Source of the DNA: Bacteroidales bacterium
GTDB taxonomy: Bacteria; Bacteroidota; Bacteroidia; Bacteroidales; UBA10428
Direction: 5' to 3'
NCBI GenBank assembly: GCA_016926235.1
Contig: JAFGOZ010000392.1
Location: 1-15,703, forward strand
DNA: 15,703 nucleotides
Numbering within the stretch: position 1 is the first letter of the stretch; the number at the start of each line of letters is the position of its first letter. Below, in pieces: positions 1 to 6,682 of this stretch. The notes beneath the pieces are model-generated. The model saw nothing but the letters and a program-made list of their open reading frames with translations. It did no database searches and was not told the origin of the DNA. The position numbers and the translations under genes are program-made.

Positions 1-509
1 ATTCTGTATTTATGAGCACTAACATAATTATTAAGGTCACCTGAAAACTCAATCGTATCTGTTATTGTTGGGTGAGGGTAAAACATTCCTAGAACCTTTG
101 TTTTTAATGCACCCCATTGTAATTCGCTTTGAGTAAAAATATCTAATTCAGGCATAGATTTTTTTTGAAGCTCAAAATATGTTTGTTGAACTTCTTTTGT
201 TAGTGGTGTTGGGGCAGAATCTAAAACACGAAGCAATGTAAAATGTGGGGGTATTATTGCACCATTTTGTTCAAATGAATCTGGCACCATTATTAACAAT
301 GAGTTTCTTGGAATACCACCAACATTAACTTTGAAAGGGTCACAAGTGATAATTGTAATTTCATCATAGCTAATTTCTAAAGCATAACCAACAAACCTAC
401 TCTCATTGTATCGCTTTGCTTTTTCTATACTGTCTTCATTGTTAAGAAAATCTGATAAAACACGTAAAGGATGATTTTGATTTGCTGCGGTTTCTAAAAA
501 TTGTTTCAT
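1..509 (-). CDS. Partial HerA/DUF87-like ATPase, N-terminal part only (runs off the left edge)
   Basis: An open frame starts at ATG 509-507 and continues to the window edge with 169 complete codons and no stop. The protein begins MKQFLETAANQNHPLRVL and contains segments such as RFVGYALEISYDEITII, VGGIPRNSLLIMVP, ELQWGALKTKVLG and FSGDLNNYVSAHKY. The beta-rich start (GYALEI, then a glycine-rich turn) and the SGDLNNYVSAHKY block resemble, from memory, the HAS-barrel and linker region ahead of the ATPase core in HerA/DUF87-type proteins. The Walker motifs would lie outside the window, so this is family inference and not proof. Its start is 3 bases after the stop of the methyltransferase gene, so the two are almost certainly one operon. 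A methyltransferase paired with a HerA-like ATPase would suit a defence or restriction role. Confidence 0.55.
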   Translation of the reverse strand, partial: MKQFLETAANQNHPLRVLSDFLNNEDSIEKAKRYNESRFVGYALEISYDEITIITCDPFKVNVGGIPRNSLLIMVPDSFEQNGAIIPPHFTLLRVLDSAPTPLTKEVQQTYFELQKKSMPELDIFTQSELQWGALKTKVLGMFYPHPTITDTIEFSGDLNNYVSAHKYR

Positions 510-512
510 CGC

Positions 513-1313
513 TTAATAATTTGTAATTAAAACTTCATTTGAATTTTTTGTTTGAATTCCAGGTCTATCACTAGTACCAAAAGGAATTTTCCTAATATTG
601 AATTCAGAGTACAATTTCAAAATATCTTTATGGGAAGAGTTTGTCATTGCCCAATGTATTTGTTTCGATTTTGGTAAATTTTTTAAGGTTTCAGATAGAC
701 GAACTTGTTCTTTATAAAGAAATTTTCCATTATTGTAATGTAGCTCATGTAAATCCTTTTCACCAGGTTTATAAGGAGGGTCAAGAAAAATAAAATCATT
801 TTTAGATGCTTGTAAAATAATTTCCTCAAAATCTTTGTTCAGAATTTTTGTATTGCGAAAAATTCTTGAAAGTTCAATAATGTTTTGATGGGTTATTACC
901 CATCTTCTCTCTTCACCTCCGTATCCAACATTAAAATCTCCATTATTATTGTGTCTCCACATTCCTTTGAAACAAGTTCGGTTCAAATAAAGCGTTCGCG
1001 CTGCTCTGTAGTATAGAGGTGTTTTTTGTGTGCTTGTATCTCTAATTTTATAGTAAGATATTTTACCAGCCGGAAATGATTCATATGTTTCCCATACCTT
1101 ATGGGGATATAGTTTTATTCCTTTGTAAAGTGTGATAAGTTCTGAATTCAAATCAGAAATTAATGCATTATTTGGGTTTAAATGAAAAAAAATTGAGCCA
1201 CCACCAACAAAGGGCTCAATATATGTTCCTTTAATGTCTTCGCTCTTTGGTATATGATTTACCAAAAAAGAAAGCAGTTTCGTTTTTCCTCCAGGATATC
1301 TTAAGAATCTCAT
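513..1313 (-). CDS. D12-class DNA N6-adenine methyltransferase (Dam-like)
   Basis: The product (266 aa) should transfer a methyl group from S-adenosylmethionine to adenine N6 in DNA. The order of motifs is typical of the D12/Dam family (MethyltransfD12). RYPGGK lies at residues 5-10 and the SAM-binding EPFVGGGS at 33-40. The Dam signature region runs over 110-132 (LNRT, then FKG, then GDFNVGYG), and catalytic DPPY is at 178-181. The length matches the family's usual 260-300 aa, so the gene looks intact. ATG 1313-1311 is chosen because RYPGGK normally sits within a few residues of the N-terminus. A TATATTTG box lies 16 bases upstream. The gene is followed 3 bases later by the partial ATPase gene. 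No cognate restriction nuclease is visible, so it may be a solitary methylase or part of a longer system continuing to the left. Target sequence cannot be read from this. Confidence 0.93.
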   Translation of the reverse strand: MRFLRYPGGKTKLLSFLVNHIPKSEDIKGTYIEPFVGGGSIFFHLNPNNALISDLNSELITLYKGIKLYPHKVWETYESFPAGKISYYKIRDTSTQKTPLYYRAARTLYLNRTCFKGMWRHNNNGDFNVGYGGEERRWVITHQNIIELSRIFRNTKILNKDFEEIILQASKNDFIFLDPPYKPGEKDLHELHYNNGKFLYKEQVRLSETLKNLPKSKQIHWAMTNSSHKDILKLYSEFNIRKIPFGTSDRPGIQTKNSNEVLITNY

Positions 1314-1329
1314 TTTAAAAGTTTATTTT

Positions 1330-1337
1330 CAAATATA
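1330..1337 (-). promoter_or_regulatory. Bacteroidota -7 box upstream of the methyltransferase gene
   Basis: Read on the minus strand this is TATATTTG, an exact match to TAnnTTTG, and it ends 16 bases before the ATG of the methyltransferase gene. The -33 position about 20 bases further upstream carries only TTTTC and not a clear TTG, so the match is one-sided. Its position directly next to the attC-like palindrome at 1362-1427 suggests the operon carries its own promoter inside the putative cassette. Confidence 0.45.
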
Positions 1338-1361
1338 ACTAATAATTAAGTGCGTTGAAAA

Positions 1362-1427
1362 TTGCAGCTCTTTTACAAGCCTTTGGTTTCGAGCATTGGA
1401 TTGTAGGGGCTTGGAAATGTGCTGCAA
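1362..1427. repeat. attC-like imperfect palindrome, site 1
   Basis: The left arm TTGCAGCTCTTTTACAAG (1362-1379) pairs with the right arm CTTGGAAATGTGCTGCAA (1410-1427), matching at 15 of 18 positions with a 30-base loop. The left arm carries CTCTTT where the right arm carries AAATGTG. This leaves mismatched bases on one side of the stem, as seen in the folded bottom strand of integron attC sites. The same asymmetry recurs in sites 2 and 3. The loop shares TTTGGT and TTGGATTGT with site 3. Outer boxes of the canonical RYYYAAC/GTTRRRY type are not clear here, so this is attC-like and not a firm call. Confidence 0.5.
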
Positions 1428-1486
1428 CGTGGAATAGCTTTCTTACTTCTTTTTATGGAGGTAAGAAAAAAACAAAATAAATTACC

Positions 1487-1530
1487 TTCGGTGAGCTCGC
1501 AAACTCGGTTCCCAAAAAGTTTGCACCGAA
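1487..1530. repeat. Inverted repeat with a six-base bulge
   Basis: TTCGGTG followed by AGCTCG and CAAACT (1487-1505) pairs perfectly with AGTTTGCACCGAA (1518-1530) once the six bases AGCTCG are looped out. This gives a 13-bp stem with a one-sided bulge. It lies in an ORF-less stretch between two attC-like palindromes. Function unknown: it could be a recombination structure or an RNA hairpin. Confidence 0.5.
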
Positions 1531-1787
1531 TTATCAAAGAGCTAAAAATTATCTAATCTCAATTTTCAATCTGTCTCTTATCTGTCTGCTGTTTGGTTTT
1601 TTACACTTGCATACAAGCGGTTATTATAAGAATAGTATCCGAATTGCGGGCTTCATTCCTATCAAAATACAAGAACATTGAAGCGGGCTATAACCCTTGA
1701 ATTTACTACTATCTCGGCTACTATTTTTTTACATTGTTAGCGTTTCGTGCTTTATTAATTATTACTGTCTTACTGTGTGTTGGGCAA

Positions 1788-1847
1788 GCAAGCTCTTTGG
1801 CTGGTTTTGGTTGTGCGTTAGCGTGTGCGACTAGACAATGTGCTTGC
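1788..1847. repeat. attC-like imperfect palindrome, site 2, at the 3' end of the HerA frame
   Basis: The left arm GCAAGCTCTTTGGCTGG (1788-1804) pairs with the right arm CTAGACAATGTGCTTGC (1831-1847), matching at 13 of 17 positions with a 26-base loop. It shows the same TCT-against-TGT asymmetry as sites 1 and 3. Flanking sequences GTTAGCGTTTCGT (from about 1738) and TACGAAGCGTTGGC (to about 1862) pair partly outside the core, giving an overall structure of about 125 bases, within the known attC size range. The undisrupted HerA frame would stop at 1867-1865, directly beside the GTTGGCTGTC edge, as expected for a cassette gene followed by its attC. Confidence 0.5.
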
Positions 1848-1864
1848 CTACGAAGCGTTGGCTG

Positions 1865-2056
1865 TCAAGTTTTTTCTTGCCAATCATCAGCAATTTTTTT
1901 CCAATCAACTGTTCTAATGACACCTTTTCCGTCAATATCTTTGCCAGTCCAAACATCCCAAAAATCAGGGTCATCCGACTGAGGTCTTTTCTCTTTGCTT
2001 AAATCTCTAATTTTAACTAATATTGGTAATTCAGATGCCCAACCTAATAAAATGGC
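1865..2056 (-). pseudogene. Detached C-terminal segment of HerA, in frame after a premature TGA
   Basis: Directly after the TGA at 2059-2057 the same frame stays open for 63 codons and ends at TGA 1867-1865. The encoded segment begins AILLGWASELPILVKIRD and continues with SDDPDFWDVW. I recognise the AxLLGW(A)xxxPxLVxIRxL pattern as the usual C-terminal strand of HerA-family ATPases following an LPxLP turn, and the upstream frame ends with exactly that turn (ELPSLPSQ). No frameshift is needed: one stop codon separates the two parts. Either the HerA protein is truncated here by one substitution, or the stop is read through. Sequencing error is the third option. Confidence 0.75.
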
Positions 2057-3898
2057 TCATTGAGAAGGTAATGAAGGTAACTCTTTTAAAAGACCTCTAA
2101 AATTATCAGGCAGTAATTTACTAACAAGTTCTTGATCTCGATCATTGCTTATTCGATGTAAAATAAAACTATTGCATTGAGAAAGAACCGTTGGGGATAA
2201 CTCAGATGGTCTTTGTGAGGATAAAACTAGCCCCAAACCAAATTTCCTTCCTTCCCGAGCAATTTTCTCGAATACCTTTGTGCAAATTGAAGATGTATTG
2301 CCCTCAATATTCTCACTATATTTTGTTATAAAAGAGTGTGCTTCTTCCATAATCAAAACCGAAGGGAGAGTTTTCTCGTTCAACTTCCGATACCTTTGCA
2401 ATGCTTCAAGAACTATTCTGGCTATAACAGATGTAATTACGTGAATTATTTCAGATGGGACTAATGATAAATCAATTATGGTTATAGATGTTTTATTATT
2501 TTCACCTAAATATTTCTCCAACCATTTATCTAATTCTATTTCAATTTTATCTCCTATTATAGAATCCATCCTCGAATCAGCTAGCATTGTTCTAATTCTA
2601 GCAATCAAAAACTCAAGGTATTGTTCGTTCCCTGTTTCTTGAGATAAAGCCTCAATATAATTAAGAAAGACATCTCCTTTAAAAGGAATTGGAATATCTT
2701 CGTTTTTCGGGAATAACTCCTTTTCATCACCACCAAGTGATATGAATGCACTTCGTATTTGATTAATTAAGTCACTAATTTCTTGATTAATAAAAACAGG
2801 ATAGTCGAAACCTCTACCATTATTCCAAGGTATTTTATGACTTGATATCAAAGAACTAATATCTTCTATAAGTTGCTGTAAATCCTCGTTATCAATATCA
2901 AATCCACCTAATGAAATATTCCATCTTTCAAGCTTTTCAATAAAATTTTTGTTTGTTGGAAATTGTCCAAGGTAAGGTTCTCCTTTGTTTTCACTTGAAA
3001 TCAATGATTGGAGAACGATACCAACAAATTTCTTTGCTTGTAAATTTGGATCAGTCTCAAATTCTAGTTCTTCGTTTCGCATTGCACGCAAAGCTCTTTT
3101 TAAAAGAGGAAGTTGCGCTCTTGTACTTGCCTGAGTAAAAGTACTCCACTCGGAACTATTCCACATCCATAATGGAACTTCCAATTTATTAATATTATCG
3201 CCTACTCTGAACACTTTTGCATTTTCTCCGAATGTTTTTGAATATTCACCATTGGGGTCAAGAATGATAAATCTTGCATTTGCATTGTTATCTCGTTTTG
3301 TTGCTTCTAATGACCAATGAATAAGACCAGCAACAGTACAAGATTTACCACTTCCTGTATTACCTAAAACAGCTAAATGCCTACCAAACAACCTGTCAGG
3401 GTCTATTGTAACTTCTGCATTTGCAGCTAAGGGGCTATTCCCAATGTAAACCCTTCGATTTTCTCCTGATTCAATTATTGATTTTAATTGTACATCCGTT
3501 GGGATTAAAACAGGTGAACCAATACTTGGAAAAGAATGTACTCCTCTTTGAAATTTGAAATAGCCTTCTACTGATGACTTTAAGATTCCTAAAGGCGCAA
3601 GTTTCATTTTCCTAATCGGGTAAGGCAAGTCAATTAATCCATAATCTTGATATCCTTTTCTTTTAGGGAATGGAGAACGTTCAACTGCAATCCATTCAAC
3701 TTGACACACAATGCTACCCCCCTCGTTTGGAACAAGAACATAACTATTAATTCGGGGGAATTCTCTTGGCACTCCAGCATTTGCAGATATTCCATCTGGC
3801 GCATCAATGTCGAGTTGTACTTTTATTTCGTCTGGTGAAACAAATTCAACAACGCCAACTCTTAATGAAGCTTGATTCTCTATTGGTGTCCTACTCAT
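2057..3898 (-). CDS. HerA-type DNA translocase/ATPase of a SIR2-HerA anti-phage system, truncated by an in-frame stop
   Basis: This is the HerA partner of a SIR2-HerA defence pair. In characterised systems HerA forms a hexameric ATPase ring that assembles with SIR2. From ATG 3898 the product is 613 aa. An N-terminal beta-rich region resembles a HAS-barrel, Walker A GNTGSGKS is at 179-186, and LDPNGEY follows near 213-219. Walker B LIMEEAH is near 515-521, and SSQRPSELS near 560-568 fits the sensor/arginine-finger region. ATG 3898 overlaps the SIR2 stop as ATGAGTAG (8 bases), implying translational coupling. The longer frame from GTG 3943 would overlap SIR2 by 53 bases and is less likely. The protein stops at TGA 2059-2057 right after ELPSLPSQ, although the normal C-terminal segment follows in frame. 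The truncation removes 63 residues from the core beta-sheet end, so activity may be lost. Confidence 0.88.
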   Translation of the reverse strand: MSRTPIENQASLRVGVVEFVSPDEIKVQLDIDAPDGISANAGVPREFPRINSYVLVPNEGGSIVCQVEWIAVERSPFPKRKGYQDYGLIDLPYPIRKMKLAPLGILKSSVEGYFKFQRGVHSFPSIGSPVLIPTDVQLKSIIESGENRRVYIGNSPLAANAEVTIDPDRLFGRHLAVLGNTGSGKSCTVAGLIHWSLEATKRDNNANARFIILDPNGEYSKTFGENAKVFRVGDNINKLEVPLWMWNSSEWSTFTQASTRAQLPLLKRALRAMRNEELEFETDPNLQAKKFVGIVLQSLISSENKGEPYLGQFPTNKNFIEKLERWNISLGGFDIDNEDLQQLIEDISSLISSHKIPWNNGRGFDYPVFINQEISDLINQIRSAFISLGGDEKELFPKNEDIPIPFKGDVFLNYIEALSQETGNEQYLEFLIARIRTMLADSRMDSIIGDKIEIELDKWLEKYLGENNKTSITIIDLSLVPSEIIHVITSVIARIVLEALQRYRKLNEKTLPSVLIMEEAHSFITKYSENIEGNTSSICTKVFEKIAREGRKFGLGLVLSSQRPSELSPTVLSQCNSFILHRISNDRDQELVSKLLPDNFRGLLKELPSLPSQ

Positions 3899-5189
3899 TA
3901 TCTTCGTCTTTATTTTGATTAGACAAAGAAGATACTGTTCCACGTGCTTTTAATAAATCGACCATTCTATAGGTAGTTCTATCAATTGCAGGTTTTGGTA
4001 AATAATAATCAACTAATGTTTTTAAATCACCGAAATGATTACCAAGCATTATTGATATTTGGACTGGACGTTTCGCTCTTGCATAGAAATTTTTAATTCT
4101 ATTTCCAATATCATTAAAAGCAATTATTACGAGGTGTGTTGAAGGTATAGTTAACAAATCTAATAAAACACGATTAATATGATCATCGCCAAAACTATAC
4201 CCATAAGTAACAATTGTAGAATTTGGCCTTATTACTGAACTTGCAAAATCTCTGAATAGTTCAACATATGGATACTCTGCTGTTTCCCTATCTTTAGATG
4301 GGTTTGGATAAATCATTAAACTTCCATCTTGGCTATATGTTTTGATATTTTCAGCACCATAAGGTAATGAAAAACGTCTGACAGTATTATTTTTTTCTAT
4401 CCAGTCTATTGAACCGTGAAGTTTAGTAAAATTAATTACTCCCTCTAAATATCTAGGTTCCCCACGGATACCGGGAGGATTATAATGTATATCAATATTC
4501 AATCTTGACGAACGAAAAATGGGAGAAATATTGCCAACAAATCTATCAATTAAATGGAGACCAGCTAATTCAGAGCCAAATTCAATGATTCTATCATAGT
4601 TAGTTGTAAAGATATTTAAGCGTTCTCGAGTGGCAATTCTACTAGCAAAGCTTAGTAGAAAATTCATCAGATATTCTGCAGGTTCTTCTTTTTCAGAGGC
4701 TACTATATTTCTTTCTGACACAAGGACAGCATTAGCAAATTTTGTAATCCCTGTTTCCAAATCTATTTTTAAAGATTCTATTTTTTCTACTATAGTGGGT
4801 TTTGCACCTGTAGAAGCTACTATTTCTAAGCCTCTTATTAACTCATTTAAAGTTCTTATTTCATCCTCAATATTTGCCTCTCCTCGACCTGACCTTTTTG
4901 CAGATTCTTCCGACGAAGTTTTTATCTCATTAATATAAGAGGATAATTCCATATGACCCATGCCAGCACCTGAATTACCCGTTGCTAAAAAATGAACAGC
5001 CGAGGAAATTCCAGCACCCGTTAAAAGAGTAAGATGTTCACTTTGAAATAAAGCAGTCAACCAAGGTTCTACAACATTTCTTAATTCGTTATTGTCAGGT
5101 GTATCAATAACTGTCGGCTCCTTAAAATCTCGTAATTTTAAGATATGATTATTTTGCCAGTTTTCTATTCGAGTTTCTTCAGTTGCCAT
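3891..5189 (-). CDS. SIR2-family NADase, effector of a SIR2-HerA anti-phage system
   Basis: The product (432 aa) carries a SIR2-like domain (SIR2_2 type). GAGIS at 58-62 sits in the NAD-binding loop, FTTNYDR is near 194-200, LHGS at 257-260 probably holds the catalytic histidine, and YSFGDDHIN is at 331-339. In defence SIR2 proteins this fold hydrolyses NAD+ once phage is sensed, causing abortive infection. A charged helical insert (roughly residues 85-175) lies between the first motif and TTNYD. ATG 5189 is preferred. The upstream TTG at 5228 would add 13 residues and lies at the edge of an attC-like palindrome. It is co-transcribed with the HerA gene, which overlaps its stop. I found no TAnnTTTG box directly upstream. 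All SIR2 motifs are intact, in contrast to the interrupted HerA. Confidence 0.9.
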   Translation of the reverse strand: MATEETRIENWQNNHILKLRDFKEPTVIDTPDNNELRNVVEPWLTALFQSEHLTLLTGAGISSAVHFLATGNSGAGMGHMELSSYINEIKTSSEESAKRSGRGEANIEDEIRTLNELIRGLEIVASTGAKPTIVEKIESLKIDLETGITKFANAVLVSERNIVASEKEEPAEYLMNFLLSFASRIATRERLNIFTTNYDRIIEFGSELAGLHLIDRFVGNISPIFRSSRLNIDIHYNPPGIRGEPRYLEGVINFTKLHGSIDWIEKNNTVRRFSLPYGAENIKTYSQDGSLMIYPNPSKDRETAEYPYVELFRDFASSVIRPNSTIVTYGYSFGDDHINRVLLDLLTIPSTHLVIIAFNDIGNRIKNFYARAKRPVQISIMLGNHFGDLKTLVDYYLPKPAIDRTTYRMVDLLKARGTVSSLSNQNKDEDNE

Positions 5190-5229
5190 AGTAAATTCTT
5201 TATTTCTATATTGTGAGTGTGTCGGCAAG

Positions 5230-5293
5230 AAAACAGCTCTTTTGCAAATTTTGGTCGTGTGTTGGATTGTGCGATTTGCAAATGTGCTGTTTT
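5230..5293. repeat. attC-like imperfect palindrome, site 3, upstream of SIR2
   Basis: The left arm AAAACAGCTCTTTTGCAAAT (5230-5249) pairs with the right arm ATTTGCAAATGTGCTGTTTT (5274-5293), matching at 18 of 20 positions with a 24-base loop. The two mismatches are the same TCT/TGT positions as in sites 1 and 2. The loop contains TTTGG and GTTGGATTGTG, resembling the other loops. GCGTTGGCTGT follows at 5297-5307 and the same string follows site 2 at 1855-1865, suggesting a conserved cassette boundary. With site 2 it brackets the SIR2-HerA operon. Confidence 0.55.
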
Positions 5294-5381
5294 GTGCGTT
5301 GGCTGTTCATTTTATTGTTTTTATTTATTTGCCTTTTGATAGTAAATTGTCCGTTGTTTCTGTCTTTTTACACTTGGCGGT

Positions 5382-5748
5382 AACTAGTTTATATAACAAT
5401 TTATCTATACTACAGAACAGAACATGCATAACACCATTGTTCTTTTTATTTCCCGGTTACCATTTTTTATATGTTGCCTGCTAACAAAAGTTTCCTGTTC
5501 CGATAGCAATCGGAACGGGAGGTTATTCGAAATTTAAAATTAATTTTTATACTTCGCAAAAAATCAGAAGTTTAGTTGTTAATTTTTATTGTATTTGTAT
5601 GGTGGGTAGGATGGGTAAAAACTGGTTTATGGTTTCTGCTGTTGGTTTTACTTGTAACTTATTTTTAAAACAAGTGAATAAACTTGTTGAAATAGATTGC
5701 CACAAGTTATCCCGTTAAATCGGGACTAAAATTGCGGTAGCTGTGGGG
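5382..5748 (-). repeat. Interspersed non-coding element, copy A
   Basis: This is one member of a repeat family found after every gene unit to the right. Landmarks on the plus strand are AACTAGTTTATATAACAATTT at the left end, CCCGGTTACCATTTTTTATA, then GCCTGCTAAC, and a TTCCGATAGCAATCGGAA hairpin (about 5492-5513). TATTCGAAATTTAAA follows, with ATACTTC paired against GAAG (5549-5570). Next comes TTTCTGCTGTTGGTTTT, then ACAAGTGAATAAACTTGTTG. The last block is a hairpin, GCCACAAGTTATCCCG pairing imperfectly with CGGGACTAAAATTGCGG (about 5699-5737). Reading frames differ in length between copies by non-multiples of three, so the element is judged non-coding. The sense direction is given as minus because the hairpin end faces the preceding gene. 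Confidence 0.75.
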
Positions 5749-5792
5749 ATTTTAACAAAAAAACCGGAATAATAATATTGGCACGCATTACA

Positions 5793-5810
5793 TCCCGATA
5801 ATTATCGGGA
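5793..5810. repeat. Perfect 18-base palindrome
   Basis: TCCCGATAATTATCGGGA is its own reverse complement. It is flanked by direct copies of GCACGC (5781-5786 and 5811-5816). It lies between the two repeat copies A and A'. A CCCGAT/ATCGGG core also occurs in the hairpins of A, A' and the insertion in copy D, so it may be one of a family of short dispersed hairpins. It could act as a bidirectional terminator or as an insertion remnant. Confidence 0.6.
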
Positions 5811-5839
5811 GCACGCCAGAGGGGGGCTAATAGAAGTCA

Positions 5840-5931
5840 TAACGTACTTTTAAAACAAGTAACAAAATTGCTGAAAAAATTTGCTACAAGTTATCCCGAT
5901 AAATCGGGACTAAACTTGTGGCAGTTGGGGG
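5840..5931 (-). repeat. Interspersed element, copy A' (hairpin end only)
   Basis: Only the end nearest the gene at 6032 is present: TTTTAAAACAAGTAACAAAATTG, then the hairpin, then GGCAGTTGGGG. Part of the last 90 bases of the element is therefore duplicated next to copy A, separated by about 90 unrelated bases containing the perfect palindrome. This suggests a tandem insertion or recombination between two copies. Confidence 0.7.
5883..5922 (-). terminator. Hairpin terminator after the four-helix membrane protein gene
   Basis: On the minus strand GCCACAAGTTTAGTCCCGAT pairs with ATCGGGATAACTTGTAGC. The two arms are offset by two unpaired bases and one mismatch, and AAATTTTTTC follows. Stem plus T-run downstream of the gene ending at 6032 fits intrinsic termination. 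Confidence 0.55.
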
Positions 5932-6031
5932 AACGTTCATTTAACAATATTGTAGATGAGCAACCGAAGAAATGCTGTATTTTGACAACTCAGAGGCTTT
6001 GTTTTACATAGTAACCGGTGTTATGTAAAGT

Positions 6032-6604
6032 TTAATTTTTATATACTTGATCTAATCTTTTTTCTTCAGTCAATTGCAATAAACCAAGTACAAAAATCAA
6101 AATTAGAATTATTATCAAAAGCAAGGCATTAAAGCGGATCAAATATTTTAGAGAGATTCTGATATTAAAAATAAATTCATTTTGAATGAAATAAACTATT
6201 GATATAAAAATAATTAATGTCAAATTAATAATAGTTGATCGTAATATTCTGATCCTACTACGTATATACATAACATAATATGACCCTATATCTTTTAATG
6301 ATTTAATAATTCTTTTTTTAGAATGGGCTTTATCTATCCATTTATTTATGATTTTGAATTTAATCAATAAGGTTTGTGGTTTATATAATTCAAAAATGAA
6401 ATCGGCAATTCTATCAATTATAATTCCCATTGTATAGCAAAATCCGATGATTAATATTACAATTATACTTTCATAACCTTCAGAAAAATCTCTTAATAAA
6501 ATAAGCCAATTTTCTCCAAAAAGTGTAATAATAAGTAATCCAAACCAAATAATAGATTGTAAACCTATTATTAATATTTCAACAAACATGGCAGTTGTAT
6601 TCAT
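6032..6604 (-). CDS. Four-helix integral membrane protein of unknown function
   Basis: I do not recognise a named family. The protein (190 aa) has four strongly hydrophobic stretches, near residues 6-29, 45-66, 124-141 and 157-177. They are separated by a positively charged middle section (KFKIINKWIDKAHSKKRIIKS, about 82-102, and RSRIRILRS, about 115-123) that should lie on the cytoplasmic side. No catalytic motif is visible. It starts at ATG 6604, 78 bases downstream of the stop of the Fib_succ_major gene at 6683, with no promoter-like box in the gap, so it is probably the second gene of that operon. A hairpin with a T-run follows it. It is very AT-rich even for this window. Small membrane proteins in accessory regions can be immunity or abortive-infection effectors, but nothing here shows that. 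Confidence 0.75.
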   Translation of the reverse strand: MNTTAMFVEILIIGLQSIIWFGLLIITLFGENWLILLRDFSEGYESIIVILIIGFCYTMGIIIDRIADFIFELYKPQTLLIKFKIINKWIDKAHSKKRIIKSLKDIGSYYVMYIRSRIRILRSTIINLTLIIFISIVYFIQNEFIFNIRISLKYLIRFNALLLIIILILIFVLGLLQLTEEKRLDQVYKN

Positions 6605-6682
6605 GGCATAAATTTTAAATTTAGCACCTTAGTAAAGCATGTTTTATTGCGGTTTTACACCCTGTAACTGTTCACAACTATT

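Larger units (their letters stand above)
1314..1864. other. ORF-less stretch between the methyltransferase and HerA genes
   Basis: No convincing gene was found in about 550 bases. The only long open frame (plus strand, 1734-1982) runs through a palindrome and the HerA 3' end, is cysteine-rich without family features, and is rejected. The stretch contains two attC-like palindromes (1362-1427 and 1788-1847), a short hairpin near 1440-1467 (TTCTTACTTC pairing GAGGTAAGAA with one G-U pair) and a bulged inverted repeat at 1487-1530. A block around 1597-1609 (TTTTTACACTTG) also occurs just left of the first long repeat near 5366-5377. It looks like an empty or decayed cassette, by inference. Confidence 0.5.

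Noticed and set aside
1734..1982. Plus-strand open frame of 82 codons, cysteine-rich
   Set aside because: It crosses an attC-like palindrome and the in-frame 3' end of HerA, starts at a weak codon and has no family features.
2057..2059. TGA in HerA as a recoded tryptophan, glycine or selenocysteine codon
   Set aside because: Another gene in the window ends naturally in TGA, no recoding signal is visible, and Bacteroidota use the standard code. A nonsense change or error is simpler.
3899..3943. GTG start that would lengthen HerA by 15 residues
   Set aside because: ATG 3898 gives the classic short stop/start overlap with SIR2, and the extension (EQYLLCLIKIKTKI) does not look like HerA.
5190..5228. 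Upstream TTG start that would lengthen SIR2 by 13 residues
   Set aside because: The ATG at 5189 is a better start, and the extension falls at the edge of the palindrome.
5242..5484. Plus-strand open frame of 80 codons next to SIR2
   Set aside because: It begins inside the attC-like palindrome and ends in repeat copy A. Its composition is that of non-coding AT-rich DNA.
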